NCBI GenBank assembly: GCA_963682025.1
Contig: OY821518.1
Location: forward strand, 141,571,529 to 141,635,528
DNA from: Cordilura impudica
Lineage: Eukaryota; Arthropoda; Insecta; Diptera; Scathophagidae
Direction: 5' to 3'
DNA length: 64,000 bases
In this document: positions 22,930 to 33,911 of the stretch, in pieces
Layout of the letters: each line of letters starts with the position of its first letter
How positions within the stretch are numbered: position 1 is the first letter of the stretch
Program-made: the position numbers and the translations under genes
Notes under the pieces: generated by a model
What the model saw: the letters and a program-made list of their open reading frames with translations, nothing else
What the model was told of the DNA's origin: nothing
Databases searched by the model: none

Positions 22930-23640
22930 TATAAATAAAGGTTATCCTGAATCTTACTCCTCTGCACTTATGAATTCAAGGAAAAGCTTTCAAATAAGCT
23001 ATTAACCTTCACAGACTCTTCAAATTTAATAAAAGCCAAAATTATCAAAGATATGACTTTATGTAGTGATTATATAGAGCCTGTATTGGAACTTGAAAAG
23101 AACTACACTATTCATATCCCGAGCTGGATCGATTGGGAATCTAACCCGTCATGGCTAAAGACGCCCAGAAGTGGTACACAGACAGATCTAAAACAACAGA
23201 AGGAGTAGGATCAGGGGTTTATGGACCAGGTAACAATGGGTATGAAGGAAATGAGAAAGCCGATGAACAGACAAGACGTGGAACAGAAAGCAAACCTTCA
23301 ATTTCGGATTCACCAGAAAATACATAACCACAAAAGTTTGGAATGAACAAACACTATTTCAACACATGAAAAAATTCTTGCACCGGATCGAAAAAAGCAG
23401 CAGGGGAAGGGACGTTCTAAACATTGGCGGTGAAGGATATCATCAAGTTCCTACACGCTGAAATGGATTACAAAACAGAAAAGAACACAAAACTGACAGA
23501 GAGTGCACAATAGATCTACTTGTCGCAGTGCAAGACGGAATAGCACTCACTCCAGAGACAAATAAAAATAAATAAATATAACAACAAAAAGTACAAAGAA
23601 ACTAGTACTATTACTGATTATGGAACAGTACAATTTATAC
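22930..23640 (+). pseudogene. LINE ORF2 fragment: RNase H domain and 3' region
   Basis: Broken frames read YTIHIPSWIDWESNPSWLK, then AKDAQKWYTDRSKTTEGVGS (first RNase H acidic residue region, YTDGSK in active relatives; here R replaces G), then GNEKADEQTRRGTE near 23245-23290 (GNE.AD..A.RG, last acidic region). The sequence between these motifs is too short, so the middle of the domain is deleted. It continues to about 23570 with an A-rich end (AATAAAAATAAATAAATATA). It is collinear with the RT fragment at 20335-20545. Confidence 0.7.
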
Positions 23641-23674
23641 ATTACTGATCTTTATAACAATTATATAAATAAAA

Positions 23675-24092
23675 CTAAATGTAACCCGGTGTGATTCGCT
23701 ACACCCTCCTCCTCCCCCCGTCTCCACACAAAGTCCCAAGGTTCTCACTATTACAGTACTCCAGATATATGTCCGATCCCACCTTTTTTTTTTGTCTGAC
23801 TACTCACGTTAACAATGGATGACCTAAGACAAATTTGCAAAGCTGTCTCTTTCATAGTACTCTATCATAGTACCATTATCCGATCCCGCCCATATCCGGC
23901 AAATTACTGTCATTAATAATATGTGACCTCACACAAATTTGCAAAGCTCTCCCCATCATTGTGCTCAATATATATGATATTAAAAATTTACTTTGTATAG
24001 CCTATAAAATCACATGAGTACTTACGGGGATTGCCTCCTACAAACAAACAAACAAACAATCACACATTACCTCTTTATTATATTAGTTTAGA
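23675..24092 (-). mobile_element. Non-autonomous Helitron, minus strand
   Basis: Read on the minus strand, it starts A|TCTAAACTAATATAATAAAG, has TTTGTTTGTTTGTTTGTAGG, and ends TAGCGAATCACACCGGG, TTACATTTAG|T. The AGCGAA.CACACCGGGTT end is shared with the plus-strand Helitron ending at 10487, so the two belong to related families. It is non-coding, 418 bp. Confidence 0.6.
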
Positions 24093-24540
24093 TAAAAACC
24101 AATTTCAAGCTGAATCCACAATCATTCTTCAATTTTGAAAACTCTAAAGGGAGATTTTAGGAATTTCCGCCTGCTATGAAATTTCGATATTTTGAATCTG
24201 ACGGGGACATCAAGTAACGTTTTTGTTAACTTCTTTGCCACAACTTATTCAAATGCCAAATATGATAACTGTAGTTGTTATCCTTTTGATCTGGCTTCAA
24301 ATCAATTCATTCAAATTCATTTTAATTAATTTCCCAATTAATTTTTTTTTTAATTGAGCTGAAAGTTCGTAATCACTGTAGAAATTCCTTATAATGTTTT
24401 TATTTAATCACAGACTACCTAGGTCATAATGTATCATTTTTAATATAATCGTTTCCTCTTTCCGAAGAGTTACACCGCTGTAACTAATTCATTACAGTTA
24501 ACTACTTTAGTCAATCTGAGGTTTGTAAATAGTAAACAAA
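24093..24540. other. No recognisable feature
   Basis: AT-rich sequence between a Helitron and a LINE RT relic; no supported feature. Confidence 0.4.
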
Positions 24541-24544
24541 CTGA

Positions 24545-24880
24545 TACTTTAGTATGGCGTATGATAAAGGTACGCATAAACCTGTGCTAAAAAATTTAAT
24601 TTGTTTGGACTTACCCTCAATAGTCTAAAATGGATCAAGTCGTACTTATGAGATAGAAAACAGAATGTTATATATAAAAATAAAACATTTAAAAATATTA
24701 ATGTCCTTTCTGGAGCTCCGCAAGGCATCTATCTGTTCCCAATTCTCAATCTTTGTTATATGTAGCAATATGCTAAAATCTTCTCCACTTATAATGAAAT
24801 GTCTGATCATAAATATCTACTAAAGGACATTGAGAATGGAACTGAATATGAATAAATGAAAAAATTAAAGTTAACTGCTC
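24545..24880 (+). pseudogene. LINE reverse transcriptase fragment
   Basis: The plus strand reads YAFDKVRINLCLKNLICLDL, a stop, KWIKSYL, a stop, DRKQNVIYKNKTFKNINV, then LSGAPQGIYLFPILNLCYM and KIFSTYNEMSDH. AFD, SGxPQG and (Y)ADD..IFS regions follow in the order of RT motifs 3 to 5 in Jockey/CR1-type LINEs. The catalytic YADD itself has decayed to QYAK. Three or more stops make it a relic. Confidence 0.7.
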
Positions 24881-24999
24881 CTTATGAGGACAAGCGTTGA
24901 TAGCAGTACACACCTTTCTGAATATAAGGATTATGCTTCATGCTAGAGACTTTCTTATTTTTATTAAGCGATAGCACTTATTTCATAGACGAAAATAAA

Positions 25000-25990
25000 T
25001 CTATATATATGAAAGAAACTCGTGTTAGTTACACTACTTATAACTCAAGAACGGCTGAACTGACTTGGCTGAAAATTCGTGGGGAGGTAGCTTAGAACCA
25101 GGAGATGGACACAGAATAAGCCGTTCGACCGCGTTCCCGTGTGACGTGACATAAAACGTCTTTAGTTTATGTGGCAACAACATTTATTTTTACTTTTTAA
25201 GATTTTCCTTTTAAAATAAAGCCGTGGTATTGGAAATAAGTGAACGTAATGGCGGAAATAGTGAACGTGTAAAAATTAATAATTTTAAGTAATTTCAGTT
25301 TTAAGTGTAGTTTAGTTTATGTGGCAACAATGTTTATTTTTACTTTTTAAGATTTTCGCATCTGACGTGGAATAACAAACGTGACTGTGCGTGACTATTT
25401 TAAAATTATTCTTTAGTCACAACAAGTCTATGGACAAAGTTTCAGATCGATCGGATGAGGGTAAATGGGGTTTATATCACTCCGTGACTGTGCGTGATTA
25501 AGCGTGACTGTGTGTGACTATCTTAAAATTAATCTTTGGCCACAACAAGTCTATGGACAAAGTTTGAGATCGATCGGATGAGCGGAAATGACAATTAGAT
25601 CGCTCCGTGACTGTGTGTGACTATGCGTGACTGTGCGTGACTATATCTAAGTTAATCTTTCTTTACAGCAAGTATATGACCAAGTTTCAGACTCATTGGA
25701 TGAGGGAAATCCATTTTAAATTTCTCCGTGACTGTGCGTGACCATGCGTGACTGTGCGTGACTAATTCAAAGTTAATCTTTTTTCACAGCAAGTGTCAGA
25801 TCGATCGGATGAGGGGAAATGACATTTAGATCATACCGTGACTGTGAGTGACTATGCGTGACTGTGCGTGACTACTCCAAAATTAATCGGTAGTCACAAC
25901 AAGACTATGAGCCAAGTTTCAGATCAATTGCTTACGGGGAATGGGGTTGAGCCACGACAGACAGACAGACCAAGAGTATGAGTTAAAGGA
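25000..25990 (+). mobile_element. Helitron-like 5' end with internal repeats
   Basis: The start TCTATATATATGAAAGAAAC, then CGTGTTAGTTACACTACTTA and TAACTCAAGAACGGCTGAAC, matches a very common insect Helitron-type 5' end as I remember it. A 45-bp phrase starting AGTTTATGTGGCAACAA is duplicated at about 25161 and 25312, and a tandem array follows. The 3' end was not found, so 25990 is a soft boundary. Confidence 0.5.
25381..25950 (+). repeat. Tandem repeat, about 100-123 bp unit, five copies
   Basis: Units begin GTGACTGTGCGTGACTAT at about 25381, 25484, 25607, 25728 and 25838. Each then has AAAATTAATCTTT..TCACA, CAACAAGTCTATG.ACAAAG and TTCAGATCGATCGGATGAGG. Within each unit the 10-mer CGTGACTGTG is itself repeated two or three times. 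Homologous spacers rule out a CRISPR-like reading. Confidence 0.85.
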
Positions 25991-26479
25991 AAGAGTTTAA
26001 TTACAAGTATCTAAAATAATGTTTCATAAATGTCCAATTTTCAATATATTTTGCAAACATAAAAATCTTTTAATTACACATATTACTTTTGAGGCATATC
26101 ACAATTTTACAATATACCATTAATATGGTAATAATGCACTTATTTCTTCTAACTAATTAACCCTTAACTGGAATGTGAAACTTTCCAAATACACTTTGAC
26201 GATATAATGTGTCAAAGGTAATACCCCAAATACCCCGATTGATCTTAATTTTAATGTCGCCGGTGAAAAGATTTTGATTGTCTCTTTAATTCAGGTAAAT
26301 CATCAATTAATCCTTTTAATCAAAATTTTTAAATAAAAACGAATAAAGATTATAATAAGAAAATCAAAATAAATTACATAAAATTGTATCTTCTGAAATC
26401 TTAGGCAGATTTTGAAAATGTCTTGATGAAGAATCATTAATATCTTTTAAACCAAAAAAAATATTTGACTAAATTAAAT
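25990..26479. other. No recognisable feature
   Basis: AT-rich DNA preceding the DINE that hosts the Transib element. Confidence 0.4.
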
Positions 26480-26638
26480 TATACCCTATACCACTATGTG
26501 GTTTGGGTATAATGACTTTGTGCTGCTGTTTGTAACAACCAAAAATATTTGACCTAGACCCATCTTTAATTATACCGATCGAATCAGAATCACTTTCTGA
26601 GTTGATTTAACAATGTCCGTCCGTCCGTCCGTCCGTCT
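26480..26638 (+). mobile_element. DINE-1-like element, family A, 5' part
   Basis: Starts TATACCCTATACCACTATG and runs to the (GTCC)n block, where it is cut at CGTCT (26634-26638) by the Transib transposon. The same DINE resumes at 30202. Confidence 0.9.
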
Positions 26639-29600
26639 CACAATGGTGCCGCGGCGGCAATAATTCCATTTTTAAATGTTCTCCGATCTTGATGATTTTT
26701 CATAATTTAAGAAAATACACCTTGAATATCGTGTTTCTAAAATATTAGGCCGATATTTTGTTTACTTTACTGTCCAGAGCCACTCAAAGTCAAGCAATGC
26801 GAAAATGTTTGGAATATGATATTTATGTATGTTATATTTAAAGGGTTTATACTGTTAAAGTACGACACGTATGTAACTTTGAGTATTTTTTTTTATTAAA
26901 AGAGATGTCATAGATAAGATTTATGAAAAAAAAATTTTTAAATATTGAAAAAAAAAAATTTTTTTTTATCGATATATTTTTGGTCCAAAAAAAAGAACAT
27001 TCATCAACTTCATTGGACTGCATCTTCCTTGCGCAGGCAAGCGCACCCTGGAAGTCTATATGGAATTAAAGCCTGAAGTCTCACCTAAACAATGAAAAAA
27101 AAAAAAGTGAGACATTGCATGGCCATTTAAAAATATTAACAAAAAACAAAAAAATGAGCGGCTAAAAATGTGCATATGCGTAGTACTTTGTAGTAAGCAT
27201 TGCAATGATTGCATACATGCTTTGTTCTTCGCTTAGTTGTTGTTGTTGTTTCTTGCTTAGTTCTTGTTTTGTTTCGTTTTTGTTCTATGCAGAAATACAA
27301 TATGCGTACATTTTTTTTTTTGTTTTGTTTTGTTTTGATAGATATATATATATATATTTTAGTTTTTAAATTTATCAAGAGTTATTCAAATTTATTTATT
27401 TATTTTGTTGATTACATGTGCAAGCTAATCAGCTGTTCTGTTATCTCTATTGCACTTGACTCTCTATTTATATTAATTATGCAAATTTATTTCTATATAC
27501 AAGTGCAAGTGTTTTGAATATTATCAAGTGTAAAATAAATATTAAAATATGAATAGTTTACAATTATCATATCGAGAAATCGTTGACATTTTATTTGATT
27601 GTGATAGCGATATTGATGTTGTTGTTGATGTTATTTCAACAAATTACAGCAATATCTCACGGGATAAAATAGATTCTTTTAAAAGATTTTTAGTGAAAAC
27701 ATTTGTGCCTAGATTCAAATCTAAATTGAAAAGTGTATTAAATAAGAAGTCAAGGTTTTTGGAGAAAAATGATGATTGGCTGTCCTGTAGTATGTACTCT
27801 TTTGGTGAAGATTATGTGGATATTGAGGAACCGAGCTGTTCCAATAAAGTAAAGCGTGGTCGTCCTGTTATGACCTTTGAGGACTCTCAAGAAAGATCGA
27901 AGCGTTATAAAGTGCAACAATTGTGTGCCAATACCTCTGCGGAGCTGATAACGTCAGCTGCAAAGAAAATTGATAAAGGTGATAACACGTTGACAAAGTT
28001 AACACCAGAAAAAGCGCTTAGCATTATTCTTGATGCAAATTTGTCAAAATTTCAGTACGAAATAGTGAGGAATGCAACGAAGGAGCTTAATATTAACATT
28101 TTTCCGTCATATAAAAAGGTTCTTTTAATAGAATGTGTTTTAATGTTTTGTATTAAAAATCGTCGTAGAGTATCTAATGTTTTGTGTATTGTTCAAAACA
28201 TTTATTGTGTGTGTTGTTTTCTCTTGTTTTGTTTTACAAAGTAAGTTGCGTTATTATTATTATTAAACTTGTTTTAATCACCAGGTGTTACTTGCAAAAA
28301 AAGAATGTTTTCCACAGAACATTAAAGTTAAAGAAAATTTAAGTCAAGTCGATCTTCAAGATTTGTTAGATCATACGGCAGAAAGAATTTTGAAGTCAAA
28401 ACCGCTAAGTGAAATCCGTGATATGCCTAATGACTTGAAATTAATTTCGAAATGGGGATGTGATGGTTCTTCTGGTCATAGTGAATATCAACAAAAATTC
28501 ACAGATGAAAATACAACAGATAAAAGTATGTTTTTTATCCTAGTGATTAAAAAAATTAATTTATATATTTTCAATTTCTCATTAATAACTATTAAAATAA
28601 GTAAAAAGAATTACGCTTTTGAAAAATATAATCAGGTTCTTAATTAGTAATTTAAAACATATAAATTTATTTTTTTTTAATTATGTATTCAGTAATACTT
28701 ACAATTACTAATTATTATTTAACAGGTATGTTCTTAACTTCACTTGTGCCGTTAAATTTAATTAAAAAACATGATTCATCGTTGGTGTGTTGGAAAAATT
28801 CCAGACCATCTTCCACCAGACTTTGCCGTCCAATTAAATTTGAATTCGTGAAGGAAACGGCGATTGTCATCAATGAGGAAGTCAAGAGAGTGGAAGATGA
28901 AATTGCAAATTTAGTAAACACTGTAGTGGAAGTTCATAACAAAATTTTTAGTATTAGCCATACACTTTTATTGACCATGATTGATGGAAAAATTGCAAGT
29001 ACATTAACACAGACTTCATCCATGGCTGTATGCTTCATTTGCAATGCTAAGCCTACGGAAATGAACGATTTGGAAATTTTAAAAACAAAGACTGAGTCAG
29101 AAGACGCACTTAAATTTGGCATTTCTCCACTCCACGCGAGAATTAAATTTATGGAATGCATTTTACATATTGCATATAGAAAGCATTTCAAAGCTTGGCG
29201 AACAAACGCAAATTCAAGAACTGCAATGGAAGAAGAAAAGCGAAATATCCAAAGAAATTTGAAAGCTGTTTTGGGAATAAATGTTGACGTAGTGAAACAA
29301 GGTGTAGGCAGCACAAATGATGGTAATACATCTAGACGATTTTTTGAAAATCCGCGCATAACTGCTGACATTGTAGGGGTTGATGAAAACCTTATTCATC
29401 GTTTTAAAATAATATTGGCTACAATTAATTGTAATGAGCCAATCGATAGTAAAAAATTCCATGATTATTGTATGGACACTGCACAGTTATATATTTCTTT
29501 GTACAGCTGGTACTATATGCCAATTTCGGTACACAAAGTGCTAGTCCATGGCTGTAAAATAATAGCAGCAGCGATCCTGCCTATAGGAATGTTATCGGAA

Positions 29601-30201
29601 GAAGCCCAAGAAGCTCGGAACAAGGATTACAAAAAATACCGCTTGCATCATGCTCGAAAATGTGATAGGGTGTCTACAAATGTAGACGTGATGAATCATT
29701 TATTAGCTTCTTCGGATCCTTACATAAATAAATTACGTTCAAAGCCTAAAAAAAAATATTTAGAAATGCATGAAGATGTTAAAAACTTATTATGTGATTA
29801 AAAATTATAAAAAATTGATTTTAAAATTTTTTTTATTTTAAATTCGTTGGTTTTTGGATTTCTATAACTATTAAATTAGCCGAAATAACTGATTTCTACG
29901 TTGAACTTGTATGGAAAGTGGGCGTGTTTGTAGGCAGATTTTTTTCATATTTGATATCTAGAAAGAATAAGTTAATTTAAAGCTTCTTATGCAATTTTCA
30001 TGATTCTAGATCTATTTTTATAGAAAATGTTCCACTTTACAGTTCACTTCGTATGGGAAGTGGGCGTATTTGTGGGCGGATTTTGTTCATATTTTCAGCA
30101 AAGCTTTCTAATATCAAAAAACACAAATTCACCAAATTTCATTGATCTAGGATAACTACAAGTATTTAATGCCGGGCTTTATATGAAAGGGGACCACTGT
30201 G
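26639..30201 (+). mobile_element. Complete Transib transposon (copy 1)
   Basis: The left end is CACAATGGTGCC and the right end, reverse complemented, CACAGTGGTCCC. Both begin with a heptamer of the V(D)J signal type; the right one is exactly CACAGTG. CGTCT flanks both sides (26634-26638 and 30202-30206), a 5-bp duplication as Transib makes, and the interrupted DINE continues on both sides. Length is 3563 bp. Contents: about 0.9 kb 5' region, a three-exon transposase at 27549-29801 and a 0.4 kb 3' region with duplicated GTGGGCGT.TTTGT.GGC words near 29920 and 30060. All parts appear intact. Confidence 0.95.
27549..29801 (+). CDS. Transib transposase (RAG1-like DDE recombinase)
   Basis: Three exons, 27549-28118, 28285-28525 and 28726-29801, joined at GT-AG introns of 166 and 200 bases (GTTCTT...CACCAG in phase 0; GTATGT...TAACAG in phase 1), give an uninterrupted 628-residue protein. 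Catalytic triad candidates: D250 in WGCDGSSGHSEY, D357 in LLTMIDGK, E566 in SEEAQEARNKDY, the same contexts as in RAG1 and Transib. A zinc site like that of RAG1 is present: C373-x2-C376 and H540-x4-H545. GSTNDGNTSRRFF and the NKDYKKYRLHHARK region are family hallmarks. The N-terminal 190 residues carry a basic segment KRGRP. Transposase would cut at the CACARTG ends. No frameshift or stop is visible, so the gene could be functional. Splice sites are inferred and are supported by alignment with copy 2, which runs through intron 1 without interruption. Confidence 0.92.
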
Positions 30202-30796
30202 CGTCTGTGTGTCCATGTAAAGCTTGTAATCAAACTGCAGGTCGCAAATATGAATATATTTTGATGAAATTTGGTACATAAGCTTTTATCGGCCATGGGA
30301 TGAACGCTATTGAAATTGGTGAGAGTCGGTCCATGTTCAGACCTAGCCCCCATACAAATTACCCATATGAAATCGACATAAATTGCCATAAGATCCAAAT
30401 TGTCATATAGATCTTACTCAAATTGGGTTTGTATGCGTTCATTACATCCACTAATGGGTAGTCCAAAAATTATACCTTTGACCCCATATAGAGCTGCTTC
30501 TCGATCTTCACTTAAATCTATTAAAAAACAAAAATATTGCACTGATTCTTCTCAAATTTTGTTTGTATATATTTTTGCAAAATACAAGAGATTTTACCAA
30601 ACATGATCAGGATCGGTCCATTTTTGGACCCAGTCCCTTTATAGATATAGCATCCGATATGAACTTTTTCATATCTGCAGCCAAAAAAATTAATAAAAAT
30701 CCCACTCAAATTTGGTTTTTGCTTATTTTCAATGTCCAGTTAGTTGGGCCTAAGAGATAGGGTTTCTAAACGCATGGTATATAATTTTCTTACTTG
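30202..30796 (+). mobile_element. DINE-1-like element, family A, 3' part
   Basis: Resumes with CGTCT (the duplicated target) then GTGTGTCCATGTAAAGC and runs to ATAATTTTCTTACTTG at 30796. The terminal palindrome is missing: GCATGGTAT passes straight to ATAATTTTC, so the hairpin segment has been deleted from this copy. Confidence 0.88.
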
Positions 30797-30884
30797 TTTT
30801 AATATTCTTTTATTCCAAAAATATATGTATAATTTTATATAAATTCGAGTCAGTTATATTAACAGATTACTCTCCCTCACCATC

Positions 30885-32345
30885 TGGTAAAAAACAAATA
30901 AGAGTGTTTAATTCGGCTGTGCCGAATCTTTGATACACTCCACCTCGGTTTGAGTATTGATAATATATGTAAACAAAATATTGGAAAAATATGCATGCGT
31001 TTCCTATATGCATGCGTTTCCGGTTATATGACATAACTTCTCGTTTAGTTTAGTTTTTGCTAATTAAATAGCTCGCCCTAACCTCCATTGCATAGGTAAT
31101 GGTTGTGTAGGGTGGCTATATGCATTAAATCGTGCTAATTGGAGATGGCTGAATAGTTTCTTTTAACTGGCGAAATATTTTTCATTGCGGCTATATAGGT
31201 CGGATGGAGTAACAAAATAATAACCAAAAAAAGCTCTCTCATCTTTTTTATTAAAATATTGCCATATTTGGAAAACATAGAGAATAAATTTCTAATAATA
31301 AATAATCAAATTAGGGATGCCAAACGCAAAAAACCAAATGTCCCAAACATTTTAAATAAAATAATTTGTTATCTTTATTTTCTGAAAAACTTCAAATTTT
31401 CATCCAAAAAAAAATTATAAATTTGCGTTTATTTTTTATCAAATTGCGTTTATTTATGTAACAATTTTTATGTTCGCAATTCTTAAATATCATTTGAGGT
31501 TTTATAAAATTCATTGAATTTAAATTAATGTTTTCTGTATTCCGATTCTGTAAATTTCAACGATCCGACAATGGCAAAATATATCGACAGCTATTGTTTT
31601 TTGCACTGAGGATTAAGTGATTCACTAAGTACACACATCTTAACGACAGTCGACAAATCTATTTTTCTATTTATTTTAACTGTAAACGAGTGGCATCTCT
31701 GCCAAAATAAGCGAAAAACACAAAGATGAATAAAAAAAAACAAATTACTTCGTGTTTGACAGGATGATTTTATGTTTATGTTTAATATCTCTACTAATAT
31801 TTCTGTGTATTTATTTGAAAATGAATGTATGACGACATTTCAACCTAAAAATTTAAGTTTTTATCGATTGAATAAACAACACAAAAATGGTTGTCGTTTA
31901 GGTAACAACAACAGCTGACTTTACCAATAGCGAATATCGTTTAAAAATTTTACTGATCATTTTGCTATTTTCTTTTTTTAACGACTTGACTATCGTTAAA
32001 AGAAGTTACTGAATCGCGGTACTGAAAATCTATTAATTTCTCCTGAATGTCAATATTTTTTTAAATGTAAAAATTTTTTAAATGTAAACATATTTGGTGT
32101 TTTTTTTTTTTTGGAACTTCAATTTGTGTTTAACGAATAAAATTTATATATTAAAGATGCAATTGATGTCTTCTAAATTTAAAATTATAATTTCCGACGT
32201 TTTGATATTATTTTCTGAAATTCAATTAATTGTAATTTATAATTGGTAATTTTTAATTCCAGTTTTTAGAATTGATATTTTCTTAAATTTAATGGAAAAT
32301 TTAAAAAGTGCAATTTTGTATATATGTGAATAATAATGCTTTAGT
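30885..32345 (-). mobile_element. Family B DINE/Helentron 3' half, minus strand
   Basis: The minus-strand end at about 30885-30960 reads GGAGTGTATCAAAGATTCGG then CACAGCCGAATTAAACACTC and TTATTTG, the family B hairpin (ATTCGGC-ACA-GCCGAAT) end. The body, with ATGCATGCGTTTCC, AGCTCGCCCTAACCTCC, TCCGACCTATA and the TCGACTGTCGTTAAG palindromic words, matches the plus-strand copies at 59.1-60.5 and 60.5-61.8 kb along its whole length. It lies 3' of the helicase fragment at 32578-32921 on the same strand. Confidence 0.75.
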
Positions 32346-32577
32346 AATTATAAACAACTTGTTGATTGTGTGGCGCCTAGGCGCCCGTTTAAAAATTATA
32401 AATAAAACAGTTTAAATTTAAATACGCGAAAAATGTATAATAAATTATATTTCTTTTAATATAGTAGTAAATTGAAAATTATATTGTTACATATGTAGAT
32501 GTGAAAAAAGATTGTGTCTCTAGAAATTATATACATAAGTATCAAAACAGATAAGAAATATTTGGCAAAAAAGTTTT

Positions 32578-32921
32578 TCAATTTAGAATCTCTTGAAAAA
32601 CTATATTTCGTGTGAAATATCGTTGGTCATTTAATAGTTTTCCTTGCTGTGGGTTCGACTGAATACGTATCTTAACTTGGCTTTCAACTTTTGATCGTGA
32701 CAAAGCTTCATACAGTTGGTCGTGTGAAAATACCGCGGTCTCCAAATTAATGCCAACGTAATCAAATGACTGGCCTTGAGCCTTGTTTATGGTAATTGCG
32801 TATGCAGGAATTACTGGAAACTGGCGGCGTTTTAATATGAAAGGTAATGTGGTGTCGGTTGGGGCGGGATCAATCTTAGGAATCAGAACCGTATCGTTTT
32901 GGTCAGCGTTACAGAATCAGT
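32578..32921 (-). pseudogene. Helitron/Helentron Pif1-type helicase, C-terminal fragment
   Basis: No start codon is present, but the minus strand is open for over 100 codons: VLIPKIDPAPTDTTLPFILK, then RRQFPVIPAYAITINKAQGQ, SFDYVGINLETAVFSHDQLY and EALSRSK, ending VFQEILN and a stop at 32578-32580. The RRQFPV..A.A.TINKAQGQ and VFSHGQLY.A.SR blocks are motifs V and VI of the Pif1-like helicase at the C-terminus of Helitron RepHel proteins. The frame closes on the right in a (GTCA)n tract with a stop. Only the last helicase segment survives; Rep and the earlier motifs were not found nearby. Same strand as the family B 3' half downstream. Confidence 0.85.
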
Positions 32922-32975
32922 CAGTCTCTCAGTCAGTCAGTCAGTCAGTGAGTCAGGGCTCAGCGTAAATACATT
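32905..32975. repeat. (GTCA)n-centred repeat, copy 1
   Basis: CAGCGTTACAGAATCAGTCA, a (GTCA)n tract, GAGTCAGGGCTCAGCGTAAA. The same arrangement recurs at 36055-36105. CAGCGT words flank the tract on both sides. In this copy it borders the end of the helicase fragment. Confidence 0.75.
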
Positions 32976-33213
32976 TTAGATATTACCCGGCCTTCACACG
33001 TTAAATTTTTGACTTTCAGGTTGTAATGCACTCATACTTTTTTCCTCTTTTTTACTAAACAACCATACGTTTCAATTCTCTCTTTCAATTTTTCAATGGG
33101 ACAGTTGCTTAACAATTTTTTGAGTATTGTATGTGTGATCAATTTAACTTGAACGTGGGAAGGCCGGGTAAAGTGAGGAGATTGGAGATTCCCAAAATTA
33201 TTAAAATTTAATA

Positions 33214-33850
33214 CAATGGAGTTCGCTTATACCGAACCCTGGTTGTAATAAATTGTTGTTTATAGCGAAGAATTTCTTCGGACCCAAGAGTTTTAATCAC
33301 ATTTTTCATACAAATTGCTTCTCTTATAGCGAACAGTGGTTATATCAAACTTTTGACTTTAACAAACAAATTTTTTTTCCATTTCAGAATTTTCGTATAT
33401 TTAAAAAAAATTAAAATTAATTTAATTTTATTTTCATTTAATTTTAATACAAAACAAAAACTTCGATTTTCAAATGAAGTTTTGTAAAAGGTCCTTTTAT
33501 GTATATTTTCGTAGAAGTTTGCCAGTAGCCAACCTTTGCTTTGTACTTTCTGCTTCTATACATAAGGAGTTTTTAATATTATATGATTTTAAAAAAAATT
33601 TTATTTTGATAGAAACTCGGTAATTTTAGTCTTATTAAGACAAACACTTAATATGTATCTTTCTAGTAATTTAATTTATGTTTTATAACTTTATAAAATG
33701 CCCCAAAATAAATAAACTTATTCAACTAAAAAAACTTTTTAAACCTTTCGGACAAATCAAAAAAATACTACGGTTATAACGAACTTAGTCTAGAGGGAAC
33801 TAATTTGGCCGGTCCCGCCGAGTTCGCTATAACCTAACTCCATTTTATTG
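33214..33850. mobile_element. MITE with TA duplication (Tc1/mariner or pogo type)
   Basis: The left end CAATGGAGTTCGCTTATACC and right end (reverse complement) CAATAAAATGGAGTTAGG, then TTATAGCGAACTC are related inverted repeats, the right with a small insertion. TA is present on each side (33212-33213 and 33851-33852). GTTATAGCGAAC-type words near both ends are frequent in pogo-like MITEs. Non-coding, 637 bp. Confidence 0.5.
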
Positions 33851-33911
33851 TAGAAAAATAGAATAGCATAAAAAAAAACGTTTTAAAGCAAGGTTCCTAA
33901 AGGCTTCTTAA

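Noticed and set aside
25381..25950. Regularly spaced repeats that could suggest a CRISPR-like array
   Set aside because: The intervening sequences are homologous to one another (a true tandem repeat), and the setting is eukaryotic.
27136..27517. Short frames on both strands upstream of the Transib transposase
   Set aside because: Driven by T-rich and GTTGTT repeats; no motif, and they lie in the 5' untranslated region.
28934..29371. 145-codon minus-strand frame in Transib copy 1
   Set aside because: Shadow of transposase exon 3.
26639..30201. RAG1 or V(D)J recombination locus
   Set aside because: CACAGTG-type heptamers and a RAG1-like protein are present, but the 5-bp duplication, compact structure and insertion in a DINE show a Transib transposon.
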